Of a stretch of 64,000 nucleotides of DNA, positions 1 through 12,041 are shown in pieces (position 1 is the first letter of the stretch; each line of letters opens with the position of its first letter). Made by a program: the position numbers and the translations under genes. The notes under the pieces are model-generated. The model ran no database searches and was not told the origin of the DNA. It saw nothing but the letters and a program-made list of their open reading frames with translations. The stretch covers positions 5,166,001 through 5,230,000 of the forward strand of contig JARUPY010000533.1 in NCBI GenBank assembly GCA_029817715.1, given 5' to 3'. The DNA is from Melastoma dodecandrum. Lineage: Eukaryota > Streptophyta > Magnoliopsida > Myrtales > Melastomataceae.

Positions 1-1894
1 GATGGTGACAGCAACTCTTCAGCCTCATCAAGGCAATAAATCCGACGACCACAGCCCTTCATCTGTACCAGAAGCAGCAAATGGCCCCAAGGCGGTAGCT
101 CTTTTTGTCGACGTCCTCTCCAACAGCGACGTCCCCATCAGCGGCGGTTGTTACCAAGTACAGTGGTGGCCAACCAACGTTCCTCCCAGCTGCTTGTCTG
201 ATCGCCCCCAACTATGGCTCCATCTAGGACGCTCATGAGAAATCTCTCCTCCTCACCTTGCCGCCAAGCGTTCCGGCAACAGCGAACTCACGACCTAGCG
301 CCAGACCCACGTCATCCTCCGGCGTCTCCAGAACTGGCGGCGGCGACCACAACCTCCCCGATGACCCATGGTCTTCCCACGAACAGCCCACATCCAGCAG
401 CGGTGCTCTTCCCACCCGACGACGATGAACCTCCCCTGAACAGACCGATCCTCGACAGTGGCTCAGACTCCTCTTCCCCTTCGGATGCCCTCGTCCTCAC
501 CTCCATCCTTGGTTGCCACCACCCTAACCCACGCGGAGACGCATAAGCTCCAGGCTTCTATAGACAGAGAGGAGGGTGTCGAGATTGTTAACAAGTTGGA
601 CAAACCCACGACCGGAAGAGAAACAACTTGTCTGTCTCTGATTTCTTCCTGACGAAAGCCCCTATACCAACCCACATGAAAGGCAAGTGTTTTCTTCAAT
701 TTTTAATTTTGTTGCAATGATTTGAGTGTGACATTTAATTTCCGTTAACATTTAGGATAAAAATAATAATAGTTTAATATTGTTACAATGATCGATTGCT
801 CCGTCCATTTTAATCTGATTACGCATATAGTTCATTTGATTTGTTATTGTCCGACTGTATGTCGTTCGAACATTAAATTTGATAAATTACTCAAAAAAAA
901 CAAAAAAAAAATCAAATCATATCTTTACTTATTATAATTCTTTGACATGTATTAAAATTAGAACTTTCTAATCTCTTTTTTCTTGGTTTTCATTACATGA
1001 ATATTCGAACATTATTTTATGGATTCGACAAGACAAATCTCGAAGGCGAAGCACAAGATTGAAGGCGCGTGTATCAAACCGCGTGGATCTCTCTGCGTGT
1101 GTAAAAACCGCGATGTCAAGATAATAAAGCGGCTCCAACCATCATTTCAGATACATGAGGGAGGTGTGGGCCTCCCGAAGTTTTATTATTTCCACATGTA
1201 ACGGGTCGTGGGCCCAAGTGCACAGGCCCACGATCACCACCCTTCCTTACTCCCTTTGGTCTAAATACTTGATTTGTGGTTGCTGTGCATGCTGTTAGGC
1301 TTTTAGGATTTTATCGTCGCATGTTGTTTGCCAAAACAATACACATGAGTTCGGGCCCAAAAAGCCCGAATCGGGTCCAACGCCCGTAAAACATTGACAT
1401 GAGTCCGGAGTTATGCCCGGATCGGGTCCAACACCCGTTAACCAAAAGCAAACTTTTGGAGCAAACGCCACCCTTTCGCATGTTTAATGTAAGAGTTAGT
1501 AATTAAGAATCCCCGAACCAACTATTTTCCCGACAAAAACAGTTTTAAAATAAAAGTCGGTGGCGACTCCGTACCTAGGTTAAACAACAACACATTTTTA
1601 CAAACGGAGCCATTTTTGGATGGGTGACGGCAACTCGAGCTGCTCTTTGAATCCTCCCCGAATTTCCCAAGCGAGGTCTCACGCAGCCTTTCGCCCGTCG
1701 CCTTCAAGGACTGGAGACGGTTGGCGAAACGCCCCGTAGATCCGTTCGGGAACCAAGGGAGGGTTCAACCCGGTATTCCACAGCATCCGACGCTCGAGTC
1801 GTGATGCCGACTGGATTGGGCCTCGGGGAGCGGGCCCAGATTCTCTTGTTGCTGGAGCCGCCACGAGCGTGCTAGGCCGGAAGGCGTGCGTACA
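1..1894. other. Unassigned region, no supported gene
   Basis: The first 700 bases are GC-rich with several short overlapping reading frames, none of which I recognise. Positions 720-1020 are AT-rich and non-coding. Positions 1196-1890 are rich in GGGCCC and CGGGTCCAAC-type motifs and contain a GGTGGCGACTCC stretch near 1559, a kind of sequence often seen near LTR or leader junctions of plant Ty3/gypsy elements. It may be debris of another LTR element, or the U3 part of the LTR that starts the Tat element to its right. There is no second copy in the window to prove either. Confidence 0.4.
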
Positions 1895-2666
1895 CTCTCT
1901 TATTCTCTTAAGCCCTATTGGGTTATAAAGATATTCTAGTTATTTTCGAAGGCCCCTCTTGCGAGCATATCTCCGATGGCCCCTCTTGCGGGTTTATCTC
2001 CGAGGCCCCTCTTGTGGGTATATCTCCGAAGGCCCCTCTTGCGGGTTTATCTCCGAAGGACCCTCTTGCGGGTTTATCTCTGAAGGTCCCATAGCAGGAC
2101 GACGAGATTCTCCTGGTGATATATTATCTTTGGAATTACATTTTCCCAGCGGTCATATTCTACACAACAATATTATTCCCGACGGCGGCTATATTCCTCT
2201 GTCGACAACATCTCTCTCTCAAGTTCTGTTGGATAAAATCCACAGGCCTCGATAACCTCAAGAGTGAGGAGCTCCTTCGATAGCGAAGTTTTTGAGCATT
2301 TTTCCTCACTTGATCGACGACGGAGTGTTCCAGATTAAGCTTCTACAACAGCCCTGGTGTTCTTCGCCCATCCTCAGAAGACTCTCCAGATCAAGCTTCA
2401 ACAGCTATAGTGATCTTCGCCACTTCTGAGGACCCGCCGGATCAAGCTCTGCAGCTCCAGTGTCTTCATCAACATATCTCCCTAAAGCTCCAACAGATAT
2501 TTGCCAGAGCTTCAGTCCATCCATATTTCGGATATCTTACGAGTATAGAATCAAAGGATTCACGTGCTTCGTCCGTGACTAGAGATTGAACCTGCTATTT
2601 CTCAATACGACAATTTGTACGTTGCTTCCGGTCTATATACAAACCGTGAGATTTTTTACGTCAACA
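1895..2666 (+). repeat. 5' LTR remnant (R/U5 part) of a Tat-type Ty3/gypsy element
   Basis: The segment ends in CA at 2666, a few bases before a primer-binding-site-like sequence (TGGCACGCCTAGTGGGAC from 2673), as expected for the right end of a 5' LTR. Its left part (about 1895-1958) is highly similar to the reverse complement of 11211-11276 at the other end of the element. That match stops near 1895, so the upstream U3 part is either missing or diverged. No direct 3' copy ending in the same bases exists in the window, so the LTR length cannot be fixed. Confidence 0.6.
1947..2092 (+). repeat. 27-bp tandem repeat array inside the LTR
   Basis: About five to six imperfect copies of a unit close to CCGAAGGCCCCTCTTGCGGG plus TTTATCT lie head to tail. 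The first and last copies are most diverged. The array sits just after the region shared with the inverted LTR-like sequence at 11211-11276 and so belongs to R/U5. Confidence 0.8.
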
Positions 2667-2672
2667 AATTTC

Positions 2673-2690
2673 TGGCACGCCTAGTGGGAC
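2673..2690 (+). other. Primer-binding site of the Tat-type element
   Basis: TGGCACGCCTAGTGGGAC begins six bases after the CA end of the LTR remnant. This position and the leading TGG are what a tRNA 3' end would pair with to prime minus-strand DNA synthesis. I do not assign the tRNA species. Confidence 0.55.
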
Positions 2691-2728
2691 CATCTCTACC
2701 TCTCATCTCTTTACGTCTAAGCATCCAG

Positions 2729-5700
2729 ATGGCTTCAAAGATGATCATGCTGAAGAATTCCGTCAATGCTGTGAATAATCAGCTAGTGGGTTTCCCTTCT
2801 CACTTGTCTGAAGGCTCTTCATCGCCTGGTTCCAGAAACTTCACCAAGACCAGACCGATTGCTGATATATATAAGCAGACCGAAGAGATTCTAAGATCCA
2901 TCTCTCCAAAGTCATCTCCATCATATAAGGAGGTTACTGAAAGAAGCCTTCTCAGCAAGAGTTCCATATCATCGATTCATTTGGGCAGTTTCTGCAACAG
3001 CACATCAAGAGCCTCTCCTCTTGAGGATTCTTCATTAGACTGCACTCCGAAATGGCGCTTTGCTGAATCAAGGGCCAAAACACGCAAGCAAATGGAGGAG
3101 ATAGAAGACATTCTTGATCTATTCCATCCTGCAAGGAGATTGCTGAAAAGACACCACCGAACAAGAGCAATATGTCGCCAGTTCCTCTGCCAAGCTTCCA
3201 TGATAGTTTATCAGAGGATTCTTCACCAAATCAGTCTCGAAGTATCGGTGAGGTTGATCTAGCTGAAAAGTTAGATGAAATCATGCCAGTTATGATGGCT
3301 GACACCCCATCGTTGGAAGACCAAGTTGCGTCTTTTGCAAAAGCAGTTGAGGCAATGACGAAATCCATGAGGGATAGGGATCAACAACTTGAGTATGTCA
3401 TAAGCAGGCTCGAGAATAAAGAGTCTGGAAGAACATCTAATGAGGGAAGTTCTCATATATACAAGGATAAAGGTAAGAATGTACTGAATGTTGATGATTC
3501 ACCGAAGCCTGTGTCTGCCTCTGTTGATGCTCCGGTCTCAACTAAAGCAATGAAAGAACTAATACAAGAGGGTTTAAAGGATGAACTTGAGGGAAAGTAT
3601 GCAACATCTTTGGCGTACAATAAGCCATACAGTCAAAGAATCGAAAGTATGAGCATGCCAATGGGTTATCAGCCCCCATACTTCCAACAATTTGATGGGA
3701 AGGGGAATCCAAGGCAACATGTGGCTCATTTTGTCGAGACTTGCAACAATGCTTATACAGATGGAGACTTGATGGTCAAACAGTTCGTCCGCTCCTTGAA
3801 GGGAAACGCCTTTGACTGGTATATCGACATAAAACCAGGAAGTATTGACAGTTGGGAGCAGTTGGAAATGGAATTCTTGAACCGATTTTATAGCACAAGA
3901 CGTGTGGTGAGCATGATAGAACTCACTAACACACGTCAATGGGAAGGCGAGCATGTCGTTGATTATATACAACGATGGAGAAACCTAAGTCTAAACTGTA
4001 GGGATCGCTTATCTGAGGCGACATCAATAGATATGTGCATTCAAGGAATGCTCTGGAGGATTCGCTATATCCTACAAGGGATCAAACCTCAGTCTTTTGA
4101 GGAATTAGCTACAAGAGCACATGATATGGAGTTGAGCTTTGTAGGAGTTGTTGTGGGAGATCTTCCGATACCTGAGCCATCCAAGGGAACGGGAAGACCA
4201 ATTAATAGAACCGGGGGCAGGCCTGCCTTCAAGGAAAGTAAGAAACAAGTGCTAGCTACCGATGTTGTTCCTGTCAAGGTCCCAAATGCGAAGGAGAAAG
4301 GGCAATCAAGCACTTCAACCCATGCTCCAGCAACTCCTCAGACAGAGAAGAGGCGACCGACTCTGGATGAGAGACAGAATAAGCAATATCCTTTCCCAGA
4401 TTCAGATGTTGCGGATATATTCGACTCTCTTTTGTATGTTAAAATGATTGAACTCCCCCCGTCAAAACGCCCACAACAAGCGAGTCGAGCGGGAGATCCA
4501 AACTTTTGTAAATATCACCGTGTTCTGGGCCATCCTATTGAGAAGAGTTTTGTCTTCAAGGAGAAGGTTATGGAACTTGCTCGAGATAACAAGTTTGACT
4601 TAGGGTCGATGGTTTCTTCGAATCTGGTGGACGTAGCAAGTTTGGACGTATCCAATATTATCTTCGGGTCGTTTAGCTCTGATGAGATAGTTGCTTTCCT
4701 GTGTTCGAAAGTGAAACCAGATGATAGTCAGGACATTAAGATGTCAAGTTGTGCAATTGGCCATGAGGCGATTCATGCTGAAGAAGGTTGGACTTTGGTA
4801 ACGCGTAGAAGGAACCGAAGAAAAACTTTGAAGCCTCAAGAGAAGAAACCTCATATTCGAACAAAAGTTTTTAAGGGAGGATATAAGAAAGCAAACTTCA
4901 AGGAGGTTGTGGATAAGCGAACCCCTAATGTTGAAGTAACCTTGAAAAGGCCATCTCCAATCACGGTATGGGATTTCTTCCCTGAGAGATTTCAAAGGCT
5001 TGCAACTTTGTCCAGAAGTTGTCACCATGTTGACATGGATAAAGAGCAGTCCAATCCAAAGGTTGGCATCCCGGAAAGTTCTACAATGATGTCAGTCGAA
5101 AAGGTGAAGGAGAATTGTCCGATTATCACGTTTTCTGATGAAGATTTTCTTGTGGGCCATAAGTCTCACAATCGACCATTATTTGTGTCTGGATATACAT
5201 GCGGCACGAAGGTTAATTGCATCCTGATTGACCCAGGTTTGGCAGTCAATATCATTTCATCAAAAGCTTTGAAGGATATTGGCTTGGGAATGGATGATCT
5301 CTCAAGTAGTCGACTGATAATTCAGGGATTTAACCAAGGCGGAGAACGGGCCATTGGCAAAATTTGCCTTTCTCTCACGATAGGCGACATGGAATCTTGC
5401 ACGACATTCTATGTTATTGATTCAAGGACGACCTATAATATGTTGTTAGGTCGACCATGGATGCACGAATACGGGGTCATCGCATCAACACTTCATCAAT
5501 GCTTTAAGTTTATTAAGGATGGAGTGCCGTGTACAGTATGGGCGGATGCTAAGCCCTTCACAGAGGAGGAGTTATACTTTGCTGATGCCAAGTTTTACTG
5601 TAATAAGGGTACTGATGCTGAAGAAAAAGTCTCGAAGCTTGTACCGGTTGTAAAGGATATCACAAAGAAGTCGGACATAGAAGTTTCACCTATCCAACAA

Positions 5701-8700
5701 GAGGTATCTTCAGTTAATCCGATAATTAAAAATGAAACGATGGATTATAAGTCTAAACAGAATGTGCCAATTCTGCGCTATGTCCCAAGAGCCTTCCGAA
5801 AAGCCGAGGAACCACCTTTCGTGAGTAGCCACGCTGAAGAAATAGTGGTGCCAAAGGAACTCAACTGGCCAGTGACGAAAATTACAACAATTGCTCAAAC
5901 AAGTACGCCTTTAAAAGGTTTTATCCGGCCTAAACAGGGGGCAATTATCTATCCAGATTCTTTGCCTGACAGGCGCACCAACGGATTTGATCCAAATGCA
6001 TTCAGGCTAAACTCTGCGGCCGGCTACACAGAAAACTTGAAGGCGCTTGGGGCTGCTTCAAAAGAGGCCAATCTAGGAGGTGATACTCAAAAGTCAAAAC
6101 TCAGTCTTGGGTATGATACTCCTAAGCCCGTCGAAGCGGTGAAGAAGGCTTCAACTCAATACATCGAGGCTGATGGTAAAACTACAACATAATTGACGAG
6201 AACTTCGGTATTTGATCGACTTGGAGCCCCGTCTGAGCGAAGGTCGGTATTTGATAGACTTGGCACTCAGAAAGAAGAAATTAAGGTTCGAAGATCGGCG
6301 CGATCAAGATTGAGTCAAATGATGTGGAAGAGGATTGATAAAAAGGAAGATATCCCAATTATCATAGAAGATGCAAAGGATCTTCGAAGCAAAGTTCCCT
6401 CTCGAATGAAGCGTCAAATGGTTGTTGAAGTAACTACTGGCGATGTACTGAAAATGAGCACGAAGACATGGGTATCTACCAATAGCAATGGGAAATCATC
6501 TCATAGTAATAGTGGAAATGATGTTGTCGCTTCCCATCACATCACAATTACTGAGGCTGAGGAAAACACTTCCCCTAAAGAGGATGATGTAGAAGAGGCT
6601 CCAGAAGTATTCGAGGACAAAAAGAAGTCTACTATTGACGAATTGAAAGAAGTCGATCTTGGAGAGGAAGGGGATCATCGTCCTATATTCCTTAGCGCAA
6701 GTTTAACCCCTCTTCAGGATTTATACATCCAATTGTTGAAGGAATACAAAAATGTCTTCGCGTGGAGCTATAAAGAAATGCCTGGCCTTGATCCAAAGAT
6801 AGCAGTCCATAAGTTAGCTGTTAAGCATGGAGTTCAACCCATAAAGCAAGCTCAACGACGTTTCCACCCAGAGCTGATTCCATTGATAGAAGCCGAAGTC
6901 AACAAGCTTATCGAAGCTGAATTCATTCGAGAGGTAAAGTAACCAACATGGATTGGGAATATTGTACCTGTTAGGAAGAAGAATGGTCAACTCCGAGTTT
7001 GCGTTGATTTTCGCGATCTCAATAATGCATGTCCCAAGGACGATTTTCCTCTTCCGATTACTAAGATAATGGTAGATGCGACCACTGGCTATGAGGCCCT
7101 CAGTTTTATGGATGGATCATCGGGATACAATCAAATCCGAATAGATCCGAATGATGAGGAAATGACAGCTTTTCGTACCCCAAAAGGAATATATTGTTAT
7201 AAGGTGATGCCTTTTGGGTTGAAGAATGCGGAGGCAACTTATCAACGGGCCATGCAATGAATCTTTGATGATATTCTCCACAAGAATGTAGAGTGTTACG
7301 TGGATGATCTGGTTGTCAAATCCAGACAAAGGCTCGATCATATCAACGACCTTAGAAAAATATTTGACAGATTGCGCAAATATCAATTAAAGATGAACCC
7401 ATTAAAGTGTGCCTTCGGGGTTACTTCGGGAAAGTTCCTTGGATTTGTCGTTCGACATCGAGGCATTGAAGTCGATCAATCAAAGATAGATGCGATTATG
7501 AAGATGCCAGAACCAAGGAATATACATGAGTTGAAAAGCCTTCAAGGGAAACTTGCATACATTCGAAGGTTTATATCAAACTTGGCCGGACGATGCCATC
7601 CCTTTCATAGATTGATGAAGAAAGGTACTCCTTTTGAGTGGAACGAAGAGTGTGAAAATCCATTCAACAGCATAAAGGCTTATTTGTCAAAGCCACCAGT
7701 CCTTAATGCGCCTATTCAAGGGAGACCCCGCATACATTATATAGCAGCACAAGAAGCCTCACTAGGCGTTCTATTAGCTCAGGAGAACGATAATGGAAAA
7801 GAAAATGCCCTGTATTATTTAAGCAGAACTTTAACCGGAGCAGAATTGAATTACTCTCCAATTGAGAAGACCTGTCCAGCTTTAATGTTTGCCATTCAAA
7901 AGTTACGACATTATCTGCAGGCACACTCTGTTCGTCTCATATCACGAGCAGATCCTCTCAAATATATAATGTCGAGGCCAGTTCTATTTGCTCGTCTCGC
8001 GAAATCGGCACTTATGCTCCAAGAGTTTGAGATCTTGTATGTTCCTCAAAAGGCTGTGAAGGAACAAGCTTTGGCTGACTTCTTGGCAGATCATCCTATA
8101 CCAGATAATTGGAAAGTAACGGAAGAATTGCCCGATGGGGAAGTAATGTTGGTTGATACCCCTTCTCCATGGAAAATGTTCTTTGATGGGTCAGCTACAC
8201 AAAGAAGCGCGAGAGCTGGAGTTGTCTTCATCACATCCGATGGAGATATCATCCCTTATGCATGTACCCTCACTCAGTTATGCTCAAATAATATGGCGGA
8301 GTATCAGCTTCTCATACTCGGGTTAGAAATGGCCATGGATAACAAAGTGCATAGTTTGAGGGTATATGGAGACTCCAAGCTTGTGATTAACCAACTTCTA
8401 TCCACATATGAGGTTCGCTAACTAGAGCTTTTGCCTTATCATGACTATGCAGTTAAACTCGCAGGGTGGTTTCCGGATATTACAATAAGTCATATACCTA
8501 GAAAGGAAAATGCACAAGCAGATGCCTTGGCAAGTCTTGGTTCTGCACTCACTTCAGTAAATAGGGAGGTCGGCATCAGATTATGTCAAGCATGGGCGGC
8601 TCCACCTATCCTCGACGAGGAGGAAGCAAATGAGGTTAATCTCATATCCGTTTATAACATAGAGGATCAAGATTGGAGGCAACCACTCATCGACTTCCTC

Positions 8701-9905
8701 GAACATGGAAAGTTACCTAACGACCCGCGACAAAGAGTAGATGTGAGGAGGAGAGCGCCTCGATTCATATATTTTAAGAATACTCTCTATCGACGATCAT
8801 TTGAAGGAGTATTCTTGGGATGCCTTGGAGTGGAAGAAGCCACCAAAGCACTAGAGGAGGCGCATTCTGGAGTTTGCGGGGCTCATCAATCTGGTCCTAA
8901 ACTTCACTTCCAATTGAAGAGAATGGGTTATTATTGGCCAACAATGGTAAAGAATTGTATGGAATATGCAAAAAAGTGTCAAGCATATCAATTTCATGCT
9001 AACTTCATCCATCACCCGAGCCACTTCATCCAACTATAGCATCTTGGCCGTTTGAGGCTTGGGGGCTAGATGTCGTAGGGCCCATCGCACCCAAATCATC
9101 AGGGGGTCACTCATATATACTAGTAGCAACTGACTATTTTTCAAAATGGGCAGAAGCTGCACCTTTTCGGGAAGTGAAGAAGGAAACAGTGATCACCTTC
9201 ATCAAGAATAATATTATTTTTCGTTATGGTGTGCCTCGCCATATAATCACAGATAATGGCCGGAATTTGTCTAACAAGGCCATGGATAAATTTTGCGAGC
9301 AATTTGGTTTCAAACAATACAACTCTTCAATGTATTATGCGGCCGCAAACGGGTTGGCGGAGGCGTTCAATAAAACGCTATGCAATCTTCTAAAGAAGGT
9401 GGTCGATAAAGCTAGAAGAGATTGGCATGAACGAGTCGGGGAAGCTCTATGGGCGTATCGCACAACGTATAGAACTACGACTTAAATGACACCATACTCG
9501 TTGGTCTATGGTGTTGAAGCAGTCCTTCCACTTGAACGACAAATACAGTCACTGTGAATAGCTATACAAGAGGGACTTTGTCAAGAAGATAATGCGCGAT
9601 TACGCTTACAGGAACTGGAAGCTTTGGATGAGAAACATCTTGAAGCCCAGCAACGGATTGAATGCTATCAGGCAAGGATGTCGAAGTCTTTTAACAAGAG
9701 AGTACGACATCGCTCCTTTCAAGTAGGTGACCTTGTTTTGGCGGTGCGAAGACCCATAATCGTCACGCATAAGACCGGAAGCAAATTCACATCAAAGTGG
9801 GATGTCCCATACGTCGTCCAAGAAGCTTACACCGGGGGCGCCTACAAAATAGTTGATCAAGATGGAGTGCGTGTCGGACCAATCAATGGGAAGTTCCTAA
9901 AGTGA
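2729..9905 (+). pseudogene. Tat-type Ty3/gypsy gag-pol polyprotein, degenerate
   Basis: The first ATG is at 2729, and gag changes frame between about 3080 and 3170. From there one frame runs to about 9010, and a second from about 9030 to 9905. Domains in order: a retrotransposon gag domain (about 3650-4130); an aspartic protease around 5225, whose D-x-G motif reads IDPG, followed by an NMLLGRPW motif; RT with YVDD at 7297-7308; an RNase H; a second, archaeal-type RNase H (8170-8560, acidic residues in FFDGSA, NMAEY, YGDSKL and NAQADAL); and integrase (8860-9905) with TDNG and NGLAEAFNKT. The double RNase H and the downstream antisense ORF are Tat-lineage hallmarks. Breaks: stops at 6190, 6940, 7258, 8419, 9483 and 9555, a one-base frame change near 9010-9030, and a cysteine of the integrase zinc finger replaced by tyrosine. 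The element cannot make a full polyprotein. Confidence 0.9.
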
Positions 9906-10004
9906 TACTACGCCGGAAGAACAACGCTCCATGTTGCATGAGCCTAAACTGCACGAAAAAAAAAGAACAAAAAAAAAAAGAAGATCTAAATAAAATGTAA
10001 TACT

Positions 10005-10140
10005 CCTGGCCCGCATGAGTATAAACTGTGAACGGCTTGATAAAAAGATAATGTGATAATCCTAGCCCGCACGAGTATAAACTGTTAACGGCTTAAAAAA
10101 TATATTAAAGTCGTGTTCTATGAGTATAAGTGATGGACGA
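10005..10140 (+). repeat. Short tandem repeats between pol and the antisense ORF
   Basis: Two good copies of a CCTGGCCCGCATGAGTATAA-like unit start at 10005 and 10061, a period of about 56 bases. A more degenerate third copy (ATGAGTATAAGTGATGGACG) follows near 10118. Each copy is followed by a TAACGGCTT- or GACGACTTT-like tail. Tandem repeats between pol and the 3' end are known in Tat elements such as Retand. Confidence 0.7.
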
Positions 10141-10219
10141 CTTTGAAAAGAAATGACTTTTATTCGAAGAAATGATAGTCCTACAAAGAAGGATAGTCCT
10201 ATTCTAGAGCCTAAACAAG

Positions 10220-11195
10220 CTGGAAGGGTGAAATCAAGATTCTCAGGTAAATTGGACAATCTCTTCACGAGTCCTCTTCAGCTGCTCTCGAAGTTCATTG
10301 AAGGACAAACGATCTTCATCACGGACTATCCAGGCATTCTTCAAAGCAGACATGGTCTCTTCAAATTTGATATGTCCTCATCTGCCTCCTTAATGATAGC
10401 AACAGTCTTTTCTAGAGAAGACTCTAAGCGCTTTAGCCCCAATGCAGTCAGATAATTGTTGTCGAAGTTCTTCAATCTTGGCGTTAACTGCGGCTAGTTG
10501 TTCTTCTGATGTTGTCCCTTCAATGGTAGCCAATAAATTTGAATATTTGGTCGATCCTTGCATATATTCTTCCACCAAGGCATAGATAGGAGCCCGCTCC
10601 AAGTGCTCACTTTCATCAATGAGATCGAGAATATTTTTCAACTCAATAATTGTGTGATCCTGACTAAAGGGAGTTTTGAAAATCTTCTCCTTGATGTCTT
10701 TCCATATATAAGCTCAAGAAGCCATACCTGGGTCACTCAAGTTAGGGTGGACAGAAGCGTCATCAACCTCTTTATTCCCTTCGAATTGAGCAATCCTTTC
10801 TGGAATTCAAGCTGCTGTTGATGATTATCCAGCCATTCCCGGAAATACCCTTTCCAACAAGATTCGCCAAATGTAAGCGAAGGGTTTGGCTCGGCATAGG
10901 ACATCGTAAATGGAGACACTAAATACCAGGCCTTGAGGCGATAAGAATCATATGGAATCTCCTTCGATTAGTGTTGGATATCAAGCTTGATGTGCGGGGC
11001 ACAATGGCCCATTTTGGATGGAAGACATGGTAACTTCAGCGTATCTTCTTCTTGTGAGTTCTCGTCCTTCGCAAGACAAAGATACTGTTGTCTCCTTGAA
11101 ATAAACCACGGTTCTGATTTGTGAAATACATCATGTGTCTTACGGATCTCACTCCAATATTTACATACTTTAATTCTAATCTCTTTGCAACATAT
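10220..11195 (-). pseudogene. Antisense extra ORF (plant-mobile-domain-like) of the Tat element
   Basis: Read on the minus strand, the segment encodes a stretch with YAEPNPSLTFGESCWKGYF and REWLDNHQQQLEFQKG (about 10780-10915). Downstream is a heptad-like, E/K/L-rich coiled-coil stretch (KIEELRQQLSD near 10460-10500, ELREQLKRTREEIVQ near 10260-10300). The layout resembles the plant-mobile-domain proteins known as extra antisense ORFs of Tat elements and also found in Mutator-like transposons. Several stops (for example just before 10720 and near 10965) and frame changes break it. Assignment to the plant mobile domain is by pattern and position, not by alignment. Confidence 0.55.
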
Positions 11196-11196
11196 A

Positions 11197-11698
11197 TACG
11201 CATACTCACTGAGGGGCCTTCAAAAATAACTAGAATCTCTTTATAACCCGATGGGGCTTAAGAGAATAAGAGATAACAGAGAATTTTTTTGTGTCCCAAA
11301 TAAGGGGAGGGACTCCTTTTATATAGGAATTGAGAAGTTCTTAGATAGTGTTTCTTTCCAATGTGGGACAAGTGCATGTGGGCTTAAGGTTATATTGGGC
11401 CGACATTTGGATTGGGCCGAAGTATGGGCTAGGCCCAGTTCATTTTATAATTGAGTTAAGCTTATTGGGCTAGCATATAGGCTGAACCACAATTTTAAAT
11501 CCCAATAATAAATGGGTTGGGCTTGATCTTTTTTATAATCTCAGGCCCGTGTATTATATTTACACTAAGATATAAGTGCAAAATATTTCACATCGTGATG
11601 TCTTATAATATAAAGACAATCAATTATATTCAGCCATTATAATATATGGTTTGGGCCGAATGACGTTATTTTGACATCAATAAAATTTCAATGTCTAC
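11197..11698 (-). repeat. Inverted LTR-like segment (U3-R) with a TATA box
   Basis: On the minus strand this begins TGTAGACATTG at 11698 and carries a TATATAA box with following AAGG (about 11317-11325). Near 11211-11276 it matches the R/U5 region of the left LTR (1895-1958) in opposite orientation. It lies immediately upstream of the antisense ORF and could serve as its promoter. It could instead be the 5' part of a different element inserted the other way round. Confidence 0.55.
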
Positions 11699-12021
11699 AG
11701 TAACATTGCTAAATTTACGAGTCACGAGCTATCTCAGGCCCTTGAAATCATGGATTCTGGCTCATCAACCCCCTCTGGCTCCAAAGACCCAAGTACCCAT
11801 AAAAGGTTCCTTCTTACCTCTGCTTTTTATGCCTTTCTAGGAAGGCTGGCTGTTAGAACTTTGTTGACTCAATTGTGGGATCTTGATTGTCCACACAAAA
11901 TGACGGATGATGCTCTTGGATCACAATTGTTTGACGTTGTTGGGCCGACAACATCGATTCCACCGAGCCCATTTGACGGCCCATGATGCATTCATCCCGA
12001 ATCATGATACGAAGATGACGA
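11699..12021. other. Unassigned spacer
   Basis: This lies between the TG/CA end of the retroelement and the 3' end of the minus-strand membrane protein gene. A 78-codon reading frame (11750-11986) has no recognisable motif. The 3' UTR of the minus-strand gene must start in the right-hand part. Confidence 0.5.
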
Positions 12022-12041
12022 TTATTTCTTTTTCGGGTACA

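Larger units (their letters stand above)
1895..11698 (+). mobile_element. Decayed Tat-lineage Ty3/gypsy retrotransposon with antisense extra ORF
   Basis: The parts in order are LTR remnant (1895-2666), primer-binding site (2673), gag-pol (2729-9905), a short repeat region (about 10005-10140), an antisense ORF remnant (about 10220-11195), and LTR-like DNA in inverted orientation (11197-11698). Extra ORFs in antisense downstream of pol are known in many plant Tat elements. The left boundary is uncertain and the right boundary is the TG/CA end at 11698. The inverted rather than direct right-hand LTR-like block is abnormal and may reflect rearrangement or a second element. Confidence 0.7.

Noticed and set aside
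1959..2255. 98-codon plus frame with a repeated GPSCG-type peptide
   Set aside because: It is the translation of the 27-bp tandem repeats in the LTR, not a gene.
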